From NCBI GenBank assembly GCA_949361645.1, contig OX442434.1, forward strand, positions 5,477,924-5,541,923: a DNA stretch of 64,000 nt, given 5' to 3'. The notes below the pieces were generated by a model. That model was not told the DNA's origin. It did no database searches and saw nothing but the letters and a program-made list of their open reading frames with translations. This stretch comes from Spongilla lacustris. Taxonomy: Eukaryota; Porifera; Demospongiae; Spongillida; Spongillidae. This document shows, in pieces, positions 10,409 through 22,639 of the stretch (positions are counted from its first letter, which is position 1; each line of letters begins with the position of its first letter). The position numbers and the translations under genes were made by a program.

Positions 10409-11985
10409 GTACATGTAGAGAACAATAAACTGGGAAAATTAATAATTTATATTTACTATAATTGCGCATGCGTGACGCTACCTCTTACGCTTCAGATTTT
10501 AGCAGCTGTGAAAACACTGCAATCGTTCGAGCTATATCCCTGAAATTAAATTCAAGTTCACAATGGCGTGTACAGTACAAAGCTACAACTATCAAATGGA
10601 GACGGAGATAGAGGAGTCAAATGGCTACTTCGCATCTCTCAACTGGCCGATATCGACATCGTGCGGAGGATTGCAACTAGATTTCCTTCCGGCAGAAGAT
10701 GAGTGTACTCCAGGATATTACCACGAGCAGCCAAATGCTACTCTAAACGTTCCAGAAACTGAAAGTCAAAACACCAAACCCGCCAATTTCCAGCTCTCGG
10801 GAGAAGGATGGTGGGACTCGGACCTTGCTCCATCGGTCTATAAAACGCTGAAAGAGCGGGAGCAATGCCTCGCAAAAATTGAATACCGTTCACCACAACT
10901 CATGAGTCGGTAAGTGCCGAATGCACATGCATATCATGTACTACACTACAGCAGCTTAAATTAATGTGACAAGTACAAGTATCCTTTATACTATGCAGGC
11001 AGCGTATGGTGGACTACATATTTGTGGTGGGAGACGAGATGATGGTCTGTCCTGGAACGAGATTCCTTGCCGTGACACTGATGGACCAATTTATGGACAG
11101 GCACAGCGTCCAGGAATACCGCCTCAAACAGCTTGCCTCTGCGTGTCTCTTAGTTGCAGGTACGCTTCTGGACGCCTCCATACGCTTAGCTTCCACGTAA
11201 TTATTTTTGCACTGCATGATCATGACTCTATTTAGCGAAGCTTGAAGACCTGGACTATTGTATTCCGACAATTGACGCTCTGTTGTATGCTGCACAAACG
11301 GGCCACGATCCTTGCACGTACAGCTGCTACAGTAGGGAAGAATTCCAAAGCTTGGAAATGTACATCCTCAAGTTCTTCAACTGGTGCATCACTCTCGCAT
11401 CCCCGGCACATTTCTCCGGTTACTTCTTGAAGCACTGTCCCGACTGGGAGCAAGGTGTCGCCCCAAACCTCTTCCCAACAAGTGTTCTTAACCATGCTGA
11501 TTACCTCAAAAGAAGGCTGTACTTGGAGAACTATACAGACTACTTCATAGAATTGGCGATAAAAGGTCAGTCCAGGCTATACATGCATGTGCATGCATGT
11601 GCATGCATGTGCGTTTTAATAATACGCTTTAAATTCATGCAGACTACACATCTATGCAATGCCCACCTTCCATGCTGGCTGCTATGTCGATTTGCGCAGC
11701 TAGAGTTTGCCTCGGAATGGCAAAGCCTTGGCCCTCAGAACTCGAATCGGTCACTTCATACTCTATGCAATCCCTTAGTTCCGGGGTGCAGAGACTGTTG
11801 AAGTGAGTGTTATGCATACATGCAGCTTTGTCGATACCATGTTATCATTTTTACCACTTTAGCGCCCACCAAGCTGACCCTTTTGATTCTGAATTCATGT
11901 AAAAGTGGCCAATGAGAAACAGATGTCCTTTTCACTTGCAGCATACATGTACATGTATGGCTGAACTGATTTGTGACATGAACAT
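10409..11985. repeat. Inverted duplication, left copy part 2 (contains cyclin J)
   Basis: Matches about 60650-62177 in reverse complement, introns included. Similarity fades around 11985 on the left and 60650 on the right. Confidence 0.85.
10563..11902 (+). CDS. CCNJ: Cyclin J, copy A
   Basis: Five exons: 10563-10909, 10999-11159, 11236-11565, 11643-11802 and 11863-11902. All introns are GT-AG and phases agree, giving 345 residues. The N-terminus carries WWDSDLAPSVYKTLKERE ... SPQL, like the start of animal cyclin J. The cyclin box includes MVDYIFVVGDE, FLAVTLMDQFMDRHSV and LKQLASACLLVA. The J-type second fold has SPAHFSGYF, NYTDYFIELAI and PPSMLAAMSICAARV. The last exon encodes a short acidic tail ending DSEFM. 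Cyclin J is a cyclin-box regulator that acts with CDKs; its role in this organism is unknown. The GTGAGT after the fourth exon also reads as an in-frame stop (AAG TGA), so an unspliced form would lose only the 13-residue tail. A near-identical gene lies inverted at 60.7-62.0 kb. Confidence 0.9.
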
Positions 11986-13264
11986 TTATATTTTGGCAAC
12001 CTCAGTATGCATGTCATGCACTGAAATCACTACAAAAGCTGTGCAATCACCATGCTTGTAAAACGTTTGGATTTGAACTGATTAAAGTTAAATATGATAG
12101 CAACCACACAGGAGCTGCTATTCATTGTATTCATTTCAGTCATCATGTTGGTATGTCCACGGATTGGACTTGCATAGTAACTCGTGCACAGAACCATGTT
12201 TCGCTTAACTATTTTGTTTCAATTGGCTCTCTTTCAACTTCCACCACTGTTTTAGACAAATTTATTCAACCCATATGTGATAAAAACGGTTTTGTTACTA
12301 GGATTCTTTGTTCCACAACCGGAGCGCAGTCTATCTTGCAGTGGGTGAAAAAAGCTTTCATCTACATGTACCTCAGTACGTTACACAGCCATCAACACTT
12401 CTTTGCTGCAGCTTAGAAACCAAAGTGGACATTAGCAAAAAGTCTTTCAGCAGATTAAAACTGAAATGTGAGCAAGAAAGTTCCTCCATTATGTTAACAA
12501 ACAGGTTGTGAATGTTATAAAATGAAGACTGTCTTACATGTATAACCAAGCATTTGTAACATAGACCAGCCAAAACTGGCTAGCTAGGCTGAACAGATAA
12601 AAAATGGGATCACTATTTATATCCGTATAGAGGTTCTAAATTGGGCCCTAAGTTAACGTACATGTTGCTACCCCAAGCCTTAACTTGGTATCCTCCAATA
12701 ATGAAACCAAAGCTGGTCATAACATATATGCATGGAGTAAGGGGTATACTTGTATGATTGGAGTAAGGAGTATACACAATATGTATGCACAATGTACCTC
12801 AGCTGTGAAGTCATGTTTAATCAACTGAGTAGACACATAAGAGGTGTACCTAGCTAAAAGATAAAATAAGTGTTGTACCAGTACTATTAGGTAGCAATAT
12901 GTGTGTTTTTTGTAGTGCGCATTATCAGGTTGACAACAGTACTTGTAAATGAAAATGGTATAAAGAACGAAAGGGAAATACAAGGGATTGCCTCAGTACA
13001 GAAAATTAAAATAGTGTGAATACGACTATCATGTATTCCACCTTGAAGGAAGCAAAATTACCTTTTCATTTCTCTGGATGAACATGTTGATGAAGAACTA
13101 AAATGGTATTTATTATTTTGAATTGGATTAGCTTTTAATACTTTTATCATACATGTAAGTATCTGGCAGTACCAGAAACTGATCATCTGATGTAGTGGGC
13201 TGATAATGCTGCAGAGTTCCCCATTATTGCTCTGCACCCTCTGAAAGGGTCTTCTCAACATCAG
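11986..13264. other. Non-coding stretch downstream of cyclin J
   Basis: AT-rich and without a recognisable gene. Short pieces at 12740-12790 and 12880-12980 resemble 5800-6110 (GGAGTAAGGAGTATACAC, AGGTAGCAAT), so low-copy dispersed repeats are present. Confidence 0.6.
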
Positions 13265-13269
13265 TGACT

Positions 13270-16200
13270 GCGCAAAACTATTTCCCTACATCATAATCAA
13301 TAATCTTAGTCTTGAAATCATATTGTTCCACTACATATTCATATCTTGTCCTTAATCTTGAATAATTTTGATAATAGTGGGCTTTGAATATATTGATTTA
13401 TGAGGGTTTTGATACAATTACTTACCCACTTACAATTGTATATTAATGAAATCAAGTTGTAATTAATCTCAATCATGAGTTATACGGATTTAAAAGCGTA
13501 GCATTCATTTGTGGACACCTTATATATATGCTGAGGCAAATGTATGAACTAGATTAACCATCTGTAAAATACAACAGCTTATACAATGCACTAAAAAATA
13601 CACGTGATGAGCTATAAACAAACACTTTATTTTCAGTACTGTTCTTCACTGCATGTTATATATTCTATTGCTATTGGAGAGAAGAAGAGGAGAATAAGGT
13701 CATGCATATATAGCATTCAGAGAGCATTTTCTGATGCAAACTGATAAATCAGATGTAGTAATGCAAGTGGACCCATCAACCACATTCAGCTACTCAATTC
13801 TCTAAATTCATGCAGGCCACTGTAACGTTTACGCATTTGGGAACACATCAATGAAAAAGTGTGTGCTCAGTTGTTCACTGTATGAGCAGTGTTAATAAGG
13901 GTGATATAAGGTAATTGTATGACCTAAAGCAAAGCAAATGTTTAGAAAATCAAAATAGAAAAAAAGTAACAAGGTACATGCACTTAATACCATAATAATT
14001 TGCCGAATTGTAGATGGCCAATGACATTTACTGGTTGTGTAAATAAAATACAAAGGCAAGGAAACCAGTCAGCAATGATTAAGCCAGATTATTTTATAGT
14101 TCATTGAATTCAGGTTTGTCTACTTATTACAAATTTGATTAAAAAAATCCCTCAAATATATTTCAAAGTGGAGAATCCAGATGTAATTTTTACAGGGTTG
14201 TTTCCTAACCATAGATTGATCAACAATTACTGGAGTTATCATTATATGGGTTTGTTTGGAGGTGGTGCAGCACAGCACTGACTAGCTTTATGATATCTGC
14301 ATTGGAATCATGGTCTATACAATTTTATGCACTGCTATGTGCAGTATGCCAAAGACAAGTTGATGTACAATATTGCTGATCCAAACAGATTTAAGACTGA
14401 ATGGGGGGGAAAAAACGGTTACTGATAATATATAGGTGTCTCGTACGTGTAGTAGCATGGCCACTGTATGCATGGAGGACCACATAGCCCTCAATCCTCC
14501 AAACGGCATGAAATGGTATTCGTGAATCATTACTCCCAGCAGGACCTGATTACAAGCAGTTCTAAGGATTATGCGCATATCTTTCTATTCAATTATATCA
14601 AACATAGCACATTGAAGGTTGTTATTAAATCTTGAGATTAAAGCAATCAATCCAGAACGTATTGCCACTCTGTTCAGCAACTCCTCCCACATCTATAACT
14701 CCTATGTGTAAAGGAAAATGGCTAGGAGTATACATGCATATTATATATACGTTGAAACATGCCAGCTATAAGACACACCAATAAGCTTAATGATCTTCCC
14801 CTCACTCTCCTCCTTTTTAAAACTCCAGAACTATCTTACCACAAAATCAAATTGCTGATTGCTTGATGTAGGACTGTTTTTAGTCCACAGAATTATTGGA
14901 CTACCAGGCGATGCATTGCCTCCTTTAACATCCATCACCAATCCACTGGGATTTGTTGACATTGACACCAAGTACTTCCCATCTCGCTTCCATAGCTGAC
15001 TGGGTTTTCCATCTTTGAGTGAAGATACCACCAGGGTAGTATTCTGTGTCATATCCCCACCATCCAAAGCGAGATCAGATCGCAATGAGACTATTGTTAT
15101 TGTATTTGCTGAATTGCTTGGCAGTATACCCCACTGCTGGCTGGTAGCTTTTGTATTAGGTTGCAAAGTAACAGATTTAGATGGATCATCAGATACAGTT
15201 AATGCATATCTATTGAGCTCTGATACAATGTAGTAGGGTGCCTGTATAATAGAGTACACTCAAATGTGACAGGGTACCTGAAGTATGTATTTAAGTTGAA
15301 GGGTGATATGTGTTTTTTCAGTGCAGTCTTAAAAAAAAAACTAACATATCACCCTTTTGAAAATAGTGTACATGCACACCTTTCAATCTAACTTGGATAG
15401 AGAGAAATGTGATATACATAGGTAATGTATGGTACATGATATACATGGTAGATGATATACATGGGTATACTGTATGGTATGGTGCATTATATACATGTAA
15501 AATTGTTTTAAAAGTAACAATGCGCTTAAATGCATAATCATATTTAATCTCTCTTCCCCAGCTTGGTTATACTCATGTATTTTTACCCAAAGGAAAAATA
15601 AATAAATCTGAATGTTTGTACAGGAAAACAACACTGAAATGGAGGTATAAGCAATTATATGTAGCACTCTGATACTAATGTAGGCCAACAGGCATTATTA
15701 CTAGTGAATGCTTTAATGGATCCATAAAAATCTAACCAATGAAGGAATGCATTAACAGTCAAACCATAAAAGTGGGGGCCAGCAGATCAGTACTGAGGCT
15801 TTCTGACTATACACAACATTACGATTAAGATTCTACATGATCAAAATATCATTGTAAAAAGAATACTAATCAAAGACCATGAGTGATTCTTTATAGGCCA
15901 ACTGCCACAGGATGGTAACAGCAGCAGGCTAGTGTTTGGAGCATTCAGAGTTGGAAATCATAATCAGCAAGCTAGAAAAATAGCATCTTACTTTTCAAAG
16001 ATCCTAAAAATAACATTTTTGTCATTACTATGGCAGGAAAATCAAAGATCATTTGCAGTCTTGTTAATCCATAGCCATGTCAACAGGATGCATTAATGTA
16101 GAAATTTATTCAAAAGTTGGTGACCATTGCTAAAGCTAGACCAGTTCTAGGACTGCTTTTATGATTCCATTACTTAGCAGATATTATCACTTCTTAAGAC

Positions 16201-17945
16201 ACACCAAATCTTTGTGTAATGAAGCCATTACAAAGCTGGTAATAATCCAAGTACCCAAAATAAACACAGTAGAACCCCTCAAATGTGGACACGTCTAATT
16301 ATTCAGATGTCATTATTTCTGGGGTTCATTACAATGTATCAAAAACATAGTAAATGTTCAAATTTCATGGGTGCCTGTAAAGATGCACCCAACAATATTG
16401 ATCGAGGACTCAGTAATAATCCAGTACCAGTAATAAAAAAAAATTCAAGTCTTGCTGAAAATGGTCAAACTGATTTTTAAAAAAGCTTACCTCAGCTATC
16501 TGTATTGGTGTTTCAGCTACATGGTAACAGTTATTCTGAGGAGGAAAGGGAGTGATTAACGTACAAAGCTTTAATTGTGTATCTTGAATAAAAAATAGAA
16601 TCAAGCTTTGGAAACAAAAAACTGAAATTTGCAACAATTTGACTTTAAACTTAGATTGGAGCAACAGAAGTGAGGTGAATCATGGTGGAATTTTTCATTC
16701 TTCTGCACTTTGCAATACATATACATACAGCATGCAGTTGCAAGTTTATTCTATCAGCCCCCACCATTCAAACTGAAGGTTTAAGCTAAAGTTGTGTTCA
16801 CATGTCAATATAGTGGGTGACCAAACCCTCAAGAAATTCAATTTGGATAGGCTATCCACACATTTGAACACAGCATTAATCCACAAGCACATGAATCAGC
16901 ACGACCTGACTTACCGGGATGAAACAACCCATCCTGATGCAGAAGCCCCACCTAATAAAAATCATTATAGTGTCATAGGACCACTATAAGAGCATGAGTG
17001 ACTTCGGAATTTGGCTTCACCCACTTAACCACTGATCCAAAGCATTTTGGCTTTAGAATATAATTATATTCGATCCGTCCCCTGGTATATCTGCTGCTAT
17101 TGTTTTAGAGATGGCAGTTTTGGAGTTGATGCTGATGCCCGGGCCAGTATGCCAATACCGACTATTGTCTGTCTCAGATAATAAGACAGTTAGGGAAAGC
17201 TATATTTGATCAAAAAATTGCTGCAGAAGACACCAAAATGGATGCACATTGAAACTTATTAATAACTCTCAATTCAAAAAAAGTCTAGCATTGTGGTTTG
17301 TGATATAGAGACAGAACCATACAATTAAACATTGTCCATTCCCAAAAACGCCCCAAAAACGTGTAGTACCTCGAAATGTGTACTTGATGTTCTCATACCT
17401 ATTGCTCAGCAATAGTTTATTGCAACTGAAACTAAATGAAGATATGAGTAACAACATTACTTTTGAATGTGGATTTCAATTTTGAAGTGTTAGAGATAAA
17501 AGAATTGGAGTTACATGTGCTTGTAGATATTAAGCTCAAATATCGTTAAAAACGTGATATCTGTCAGAGAAAATAATATATATATATAACATCTATCTTT
17601 AAATTTATACCCCCTACCACAATTTAAATTAATACTAATAATACTCAATTCCCTGCTATAGTTTATTATATATGCGTTAATTAAAGGCGGTTGACATTGG
17701 AAATAAATTAATAAACGTCAGTCAAGTTAAAGCGGTTAAGCTAGATAAACAAAATATTGACATACTGTAGCTGTAGCGGCCTTGGGTAAAGCACACACAT
17801 CTCGACAGCACACCTTTTTTGTATGTGAATATGTGTGTGTGGGGTGGGGGTGGGGGCAGCAGTTTCATGATAGGGGTGGCATTTAGTTTGAATGGGGGGG
17901 CACCCCCTATGGTTATGCTAGATCTGTCACTGAAAGGGGGTGTAT
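13270..17945. repeat. Tandem segmental duplication, copy 1
   Basis: Aligns in the same orientation with about 18225-22600: 13310-13560 with 18250-18560, 15815-16790 with 18570-19590, 16810-17165 with 20830-21180, and 17590-17945 with 21545-22585. Copy 1 alone contains 13565-15815 with the lectin-domain exon. Shared segments look roughly 93-97 percent identical. Confidence 0.85.
14831..16951 (-). CDS. Beta-trefoil (ricin-B-type) lectin-domain protein, 3' exons, partial gene
   Basis: The clear exon is 14831-15241 (minus): an acceptor (TTATACAG), then one beta-trefoil lectin domain of about 135 residues. It has three Q-x-W/F repeats (SQQWGIL, SQLWKRD, NQQFDF) and ends at TAG, although an in-frame GTAAGA just before the stop could be a donor. 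Beta-trefoil lectin domains bind galactose-type sugars, and animal proteins use them in secretion and recognition. Two upstream mini-exons fit in phase: 16491-16535 (45 nt, NNCYHVAETPIQIAE) and 16915-16951 (37 nt, phase 2 entry), each with a good acceptor and GTAAG donor. Both mini-exons recur in the second duplication copy. No start codon or signal peptide was found. The domain call is firm; the upstream exon chain is a proposal. Confidence 0.65.
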
Positions 17946-19288
17946 TGTGAAGTCTTTTTAAAAATGTCTAAAAGAGTAAATGAAAAGGTCACTCTATTTG
18001 ACATGGCTATAATAGACTTCATATGGTTTTTGACTTAATACTAGTTAATATTCAAACTTGAAAACATTACAAGACTGGTACCACTGCAATTTTAATTTTA
18101 ATAACTAACTATGGCATAATTTTTAAAAATGTGTTTCCTACTTAATTTAATCATGGCTAATTAGCTATGCTTATTAAACTTAGTTATGAAAAAACAGCTT
18201 CAACCCTATAACTTTAAAGCATACATGTAAATATCTTACTATTGAACTTAGTAACTTGAAATCATGTTGTTCCACTGCATATTCATATCCTGTGCTATTT
18301 ATAAATACTTATTAATATCAATTATCTCTAACCTTAATCTTGAATAATTTTGATAATAGAGGGCTTTGAATATGCTGATTTATGAGGGTTTTGATACAAT
18401 CACTTACCCACTTACAATCTAATTGAATTGCTAGTATTTGCCTAACAGCGGTAATGTATATTAATGAAATCAAGTGGTAATTAATTTCAATCATGAGTTA
18501 TACGGATTTAAAAGCGTAGCATTCATTTGAGGCAAATGTATGAACTAGATTAACATCTGTAAAATACACAACATTAAAATTAAGATTCTACGTGATCAAA
18601 ATATCATTGTAAAAAGAATACTAATCAAAGACCATGAGCGATTCATTATAGGCCAACTGCCACAGGATGGTAACAGCAGCAGGCTAGTGTTTGGAGCATT
18701 CAGAGTTGGAAATCATAATCAGCAAGCTAGAAAAATAGCATCTTACTTTTCAAAGATCCTAAAAATAACATTTTTGTCATTACTATGGCAGGAAAATCAA
18801 AGATCATTTGCAGACTTGTCAATCCATAGCTATGTCAAGAGGATGCATTAATTTCAAAATGCTATTAAATTGGTGACCATTGCTAAAGCTAGACCAGCTC
18901 TAGAACTGCTTTTATGATTCCATTACTTAGCAGATATTATCACTTCTTAAGACATACCTAGTCTGAATTTTTGTGTAAAGAAGCCATTACAAAACAAGAG
19001 AAGTGCTGCCAGTATACATGTGATCTGGTAATAATCCAAGTACCCAAAATAAACACAGTAGAACCCCTCAAATGTGGACACGTCTAATTATTCAGGTGTC
19101 AGCATTTCAGGGGTTCATTACAATGTATCAAAAACATATTAAATGTTCAAATTTCAGGGGTGCCTGTAAAGATGCACCCAACAATATTGATTGAGGACTC
19201 AGTAATAATCCAGTACCAGTAACCAATATGAAGCAAACAAATTCAGGTCTTGCTGAAAAGGGTCAAACTGATTTTTAAATAAGCTTAC

Positions 19289-19333
19289 CTCAGGTATCGA
19301 TATTAGTGTTTCAGCTGCATGGCCTGAGTTCTT
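19289..19333 (-). other. Duplicated lectin-gene mini-exon B2 (45 nt)
   Basis: Same length, phase, acceptor (CTCCTCAG) and donor (GTAAGC) as 16491-16535, but encoding KNSGHAAETLISIPE. Copy 2 has no lectin-domain exon of its own. As copy 2 is transcriptionally upstream on the minus strand, this exon could splice into the lectin exon at 15241. Confidence 0.5.
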
Positions 19334-19591
19334 CTGAGGAGGAAAGGGAGTGATTAACGTACAAAGCTTTAATTGTGCATTTTGAATAAAAAATAGAATC
19401 AAGCTTTGGAAACAAAGATAAATTTAGATTGGAGCAACACAGAAGTGAGATGAATCGTGGTCATTCTTCTGCAATTTGCAATACATATACATACAGCATG
19501 CAGTTGCTACTTCATTCTATCAGCCCCCACCATTCAAACTGAAAAAGTTTTTAAGCTAAAGTTATTTTCACATGTCAATATAGTGGGTGAC

Positions 19592-20827
19592 TTGAGAATT
19601 AGTACCTACCAAAATGCTTTGTTCAGATTATGATTGCTCAAAATACTGGGCCAGTTTTAGAAAGCATCATAATTCATGATTGTCAAAATTGCCTCCCTTT
19701 AAAAATCAAATTAAATTGCTCAAATTGCTTCAAAACCTGTATATACAGGCAACACAAATTATATAACACTGTCGAATATATGCAAAGATGTAATATATCT
19801 ATATATGTCACTTGTATGTACATGTAGTCTGTAATCCATGCTTACATAATTTCCATAATCCCTTGTTTCCTTACTTTTTACCCAATTACTGCATACAAAT
19901 CCTAATACCTGTCTAAAAATTCTTTTTTGCACGTACATGTAAATGAGTGCAAGTATAGTCTGATTTCCTTGTACCCAATGTACTCACAGATTTATTATCT
20001 CTGCACACACGCACACACGCACACGCGCACACACACATACACACACAAACACACTTGGAGAACTGTTGTATTTACCCTAGGTAGTACTATCCCTCCTCAT
20101 ACAGCAACAACCCCGCCCCTTTCCCAAACACAAATGTATTATAGACCATCCAATAGGCACCACTTATAAAACATAACAAGGTTGGACTTACGAGTAAGCT
20201 TAAATTGAGTCAGAGATAATATATTATCTCTGATTGAGTTAAAATGTTGCCCAATCGACGTACTAATTAATGTATATATAGCTAGCTAGCTTAGCTCAGT
20301 TAATAATAGTTAAGTGAAAGCTATCGCGCGCGCGCTAGCTCGAGCGCGCAAAGGGGCTCGAGGGCACTCAAGTGCACTTGTATAATCTCAACCAAGAAAT
20401 ACGTATCATATGTACAAGGTACAGGTAGTACAAATGTAGGCTATCGCTAATAAAAGTATGCGTCTTGGGGGGGGGGGGGGGCGAAATTAGAGGTTGCAAT
20501 TCTCCTAAGCTAGAGCTCTGCCCTATAGCCTAACTTGTTTGTTCTAGTGCTCCGCATTGTAGTCTGACACTTCGAATTCCTACACCCCTGATACATACTA
20601 CATGTATAGGCTTTCCACCTATGCTGCTATGCATATCGGGGCGCGAAGGGCGGTGCCCATTCTTAGTCGTATACTCGTAGAGTCTACGTTGCGCCTTGGT
20701 GAGCCATTGATACCACATTGTTTCCAAAGTAACTCCCTCCCCCACCCCCACCCCCACCCCCACCCCAATCACTGCATGAGTAAGAAGAGATAAGCCGTGC
20801 AACCTTTTTTTTTTTTAAAACGGCTCT
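19592..20827. other. Insertion specific to duplication copy 2
   Basis: Sequence absent from copy 1 between GTGGGTGAC and CAAACCCTC. It holds a CA microsatellite (20005-20055), a CG-rich palindromic patch (CGCGCGCGCTAGCTCGAGCG near 20326), a G run (20467-20481) and a CCCCAC repeat (20738-20765). No terminal repeats and no gene seen. Confidence 0.55.
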
Positions 20828-20913
20828 GTCAAACCCTCCAGAAATTCAGTTCGGATAGACTATCCGCACATTTGAACACAGCGTTAATCCACAATGCACG
20901 AGACCTGACTTAC

Positions 20914-20950
20914 CGGGATGAAACAACCCATCCTGATGCAGAAGCCCCAC
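20914..20950 (-). other. Duplicated lectin-gene mini-exon A2 (37 nt)
   Basis: Identical in all 37 bases to 16915-16951, with an AG acceptor and GTAAGTCAGG donor, although the flanks differ. Conservation of exactly the exon-like stretch supports coding use. Confidence 0.5.
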
Positions 20951-21618
20951 CTAATAATAATCATTATAGTGTCATAGGTACATGTAAGTGCATGAGTGAC
21001 TTTGGAATTTGGCTTCACCCACTTAACCACTGATCAAAAGCATTTTGGCTTTAGAACATAATTATAATTATATATATAATTATACCGATACGTCCCCTGG
21101 TGTATTGTTTGATGCTAAAGACGGCAGTTTTATAACTAATATGCCCGGGCCAGGCCAGTATCAAAATACTTGCCAATACTGACTAATAGATCATTGCGTG
21201 AACGTTTGCGTGAAGAAAGAATTTTCGCGGCGGACAATTCAATGCCCAAAGATGTTACAAGAGACGGGGGACGGGGGTGGAGGGGGGGTGGAAGGGCTGA
21301 AGAGGAGTAGGGAGTGTACAAAAGCTTCCAACTATAAAGAGTGTGATTGGCATGAAGAGAAACCTTACCCTTGGGGGAAAGTGTAACATGTATACAAAAG
21401 ATGCACCCAGAGAAGTTACCATGCAAGTTATCATAGGGCCACTCTTTTCATATGGGGTATACTATAATTCGGTAACTTTGGATTTTGGCTTCACCCACTT
21501 ACCCCTGATCCTAATGAAGCATTTTGGCTGTAGAAGATGTATACCTATCTTTAAATTTATACTCTCTACCACTTGCAAATATAAATTAATACTAATAATA
21601 CTCAATTCCCTGCTATAT

Positions 21619-22371
21619 GGGACAGTTTCCACGAAAATATCCCCCTCGCTATATATATTAAATTAGTGCCCTTATGTTTGAATAGCTATAACGTCCAAAC
21701 GGTTAAAGCTATCGACATTCTATTTTCAGCCTTCATACTACACCATTTCTCTATGGGAAAATACATTTTGGGATCTTGCACTTACTCCGTGCCTGTATTG
21801 CAACGTTCGATACCCCACCGAGTTCAAACCCGCCATAACTTTTGGTAGGAGTATCAAATCGCTTCAAATTCGGTTTGTAGGTACAGAGGTCCTATACCTA
21901 TCGATTTGTCCTGTTCGTTAATTTTTATGCTATCCGTTACGGAGATACAGTTGAACAAACTACGTGCACTTTTTCCTAGCCGCTCGACTCGCGCCAATAA
22001 TATAACAATCGCCTCCCCATTCTCCATAACGGATAGCATAAAAATTAACGAACAGAACAAATCGATAGGTATAGGACCTCTGTACCTACAAACCGAATTT
22101 GAAGCGATTTGATTACTCCTACCGAAAGTTATGGTGGGTTTGAACTCGGTGGGGTATCGAACGTTGCAATACAGGCACGGAGTAAAGTGCAAGTCCCCAA
22201 AATGTATTTTCCCATAGAGAAATGGTGTAGTATGAAGTGTTGAAAATAGAATGTCGATAGCTTTAACCGTTCGGAAGTTATAGCTATTCAAACATAAGGA
22301 AATTTTATAACTTTATATACATGTATAATTATAATTATGCGAGGGTGACATTTTCGTGGAAAAATAGTCCC
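21619..22371. mobile_element. Foldback/MITE-type element, 753 bp
   Basis: The ends are GGGACAGTTTCCACGAAAAT and the inverse of GGGACTATTTTTCCACGAAA, flanked by ATAT on both sides. Long internal arms (about 21675-21920 and 22035-22290) are inverse complements around a loop of roughly 110 bp, so nearly the whole element can fold into one hairpin. The matching position in duplication copy 1 (near 17665) lacks it. No credible protein. TSD and ends are direct; the superfamily is unknown. Confidence 0.85.
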
Positions 22372-22571
22372 ATATGTGTTAATTAAAGGTAGTTGACATT
22401 GGAAATAAATTAATGAAACGTCAGTCAAGTTAAAGTGGTTAAACCACAATTCAAGTTTTTTGTGTGTGAGTGTGAGGGGGGGGGGGGGCCCCCCGGCAAT
22501 TTCATGATATGGGTGGCATTTAGTTTGAATGGGGGGGCACCCCCTATGGTTTTTGCTAGATCTGCCACTGA

Positions 22572-22578
22572 AAGGGTG

Positions 22579-22609
<31 letters not shown>
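22572..22609. repeat. Long G run
   Basis: About 37 consecutive G residues broken only by the flanking TGCG. Length is unreliable in any assembly. Confidence 0.8.
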
Positions 22610-22610
<1 letters not shown>

Positions 22611-22639
22611 GAGGAAGACATTTGAGGAGATAGAGACCA

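Larger units (their letters stand above)
18225..22600. repeat. Tandem segmental duplication, copy 2
   Basis: Counterpart of 13270-17945. It lacks the 2.25-kb lectin-exon segment, with the join at an ATACA microhomology near 18568. It carries extra sequence at about 19592-20827 and a 753-bp foldback element at 21619. Confidence 0.85.

Noticed and set aside
10139..10414. 91-residue minus-strand frame at the right end of the 7856 transposon
   Set aside because: Starts in the target duplication, crosses the terminal repeat and resembles nothing I recognise; possibly chance.
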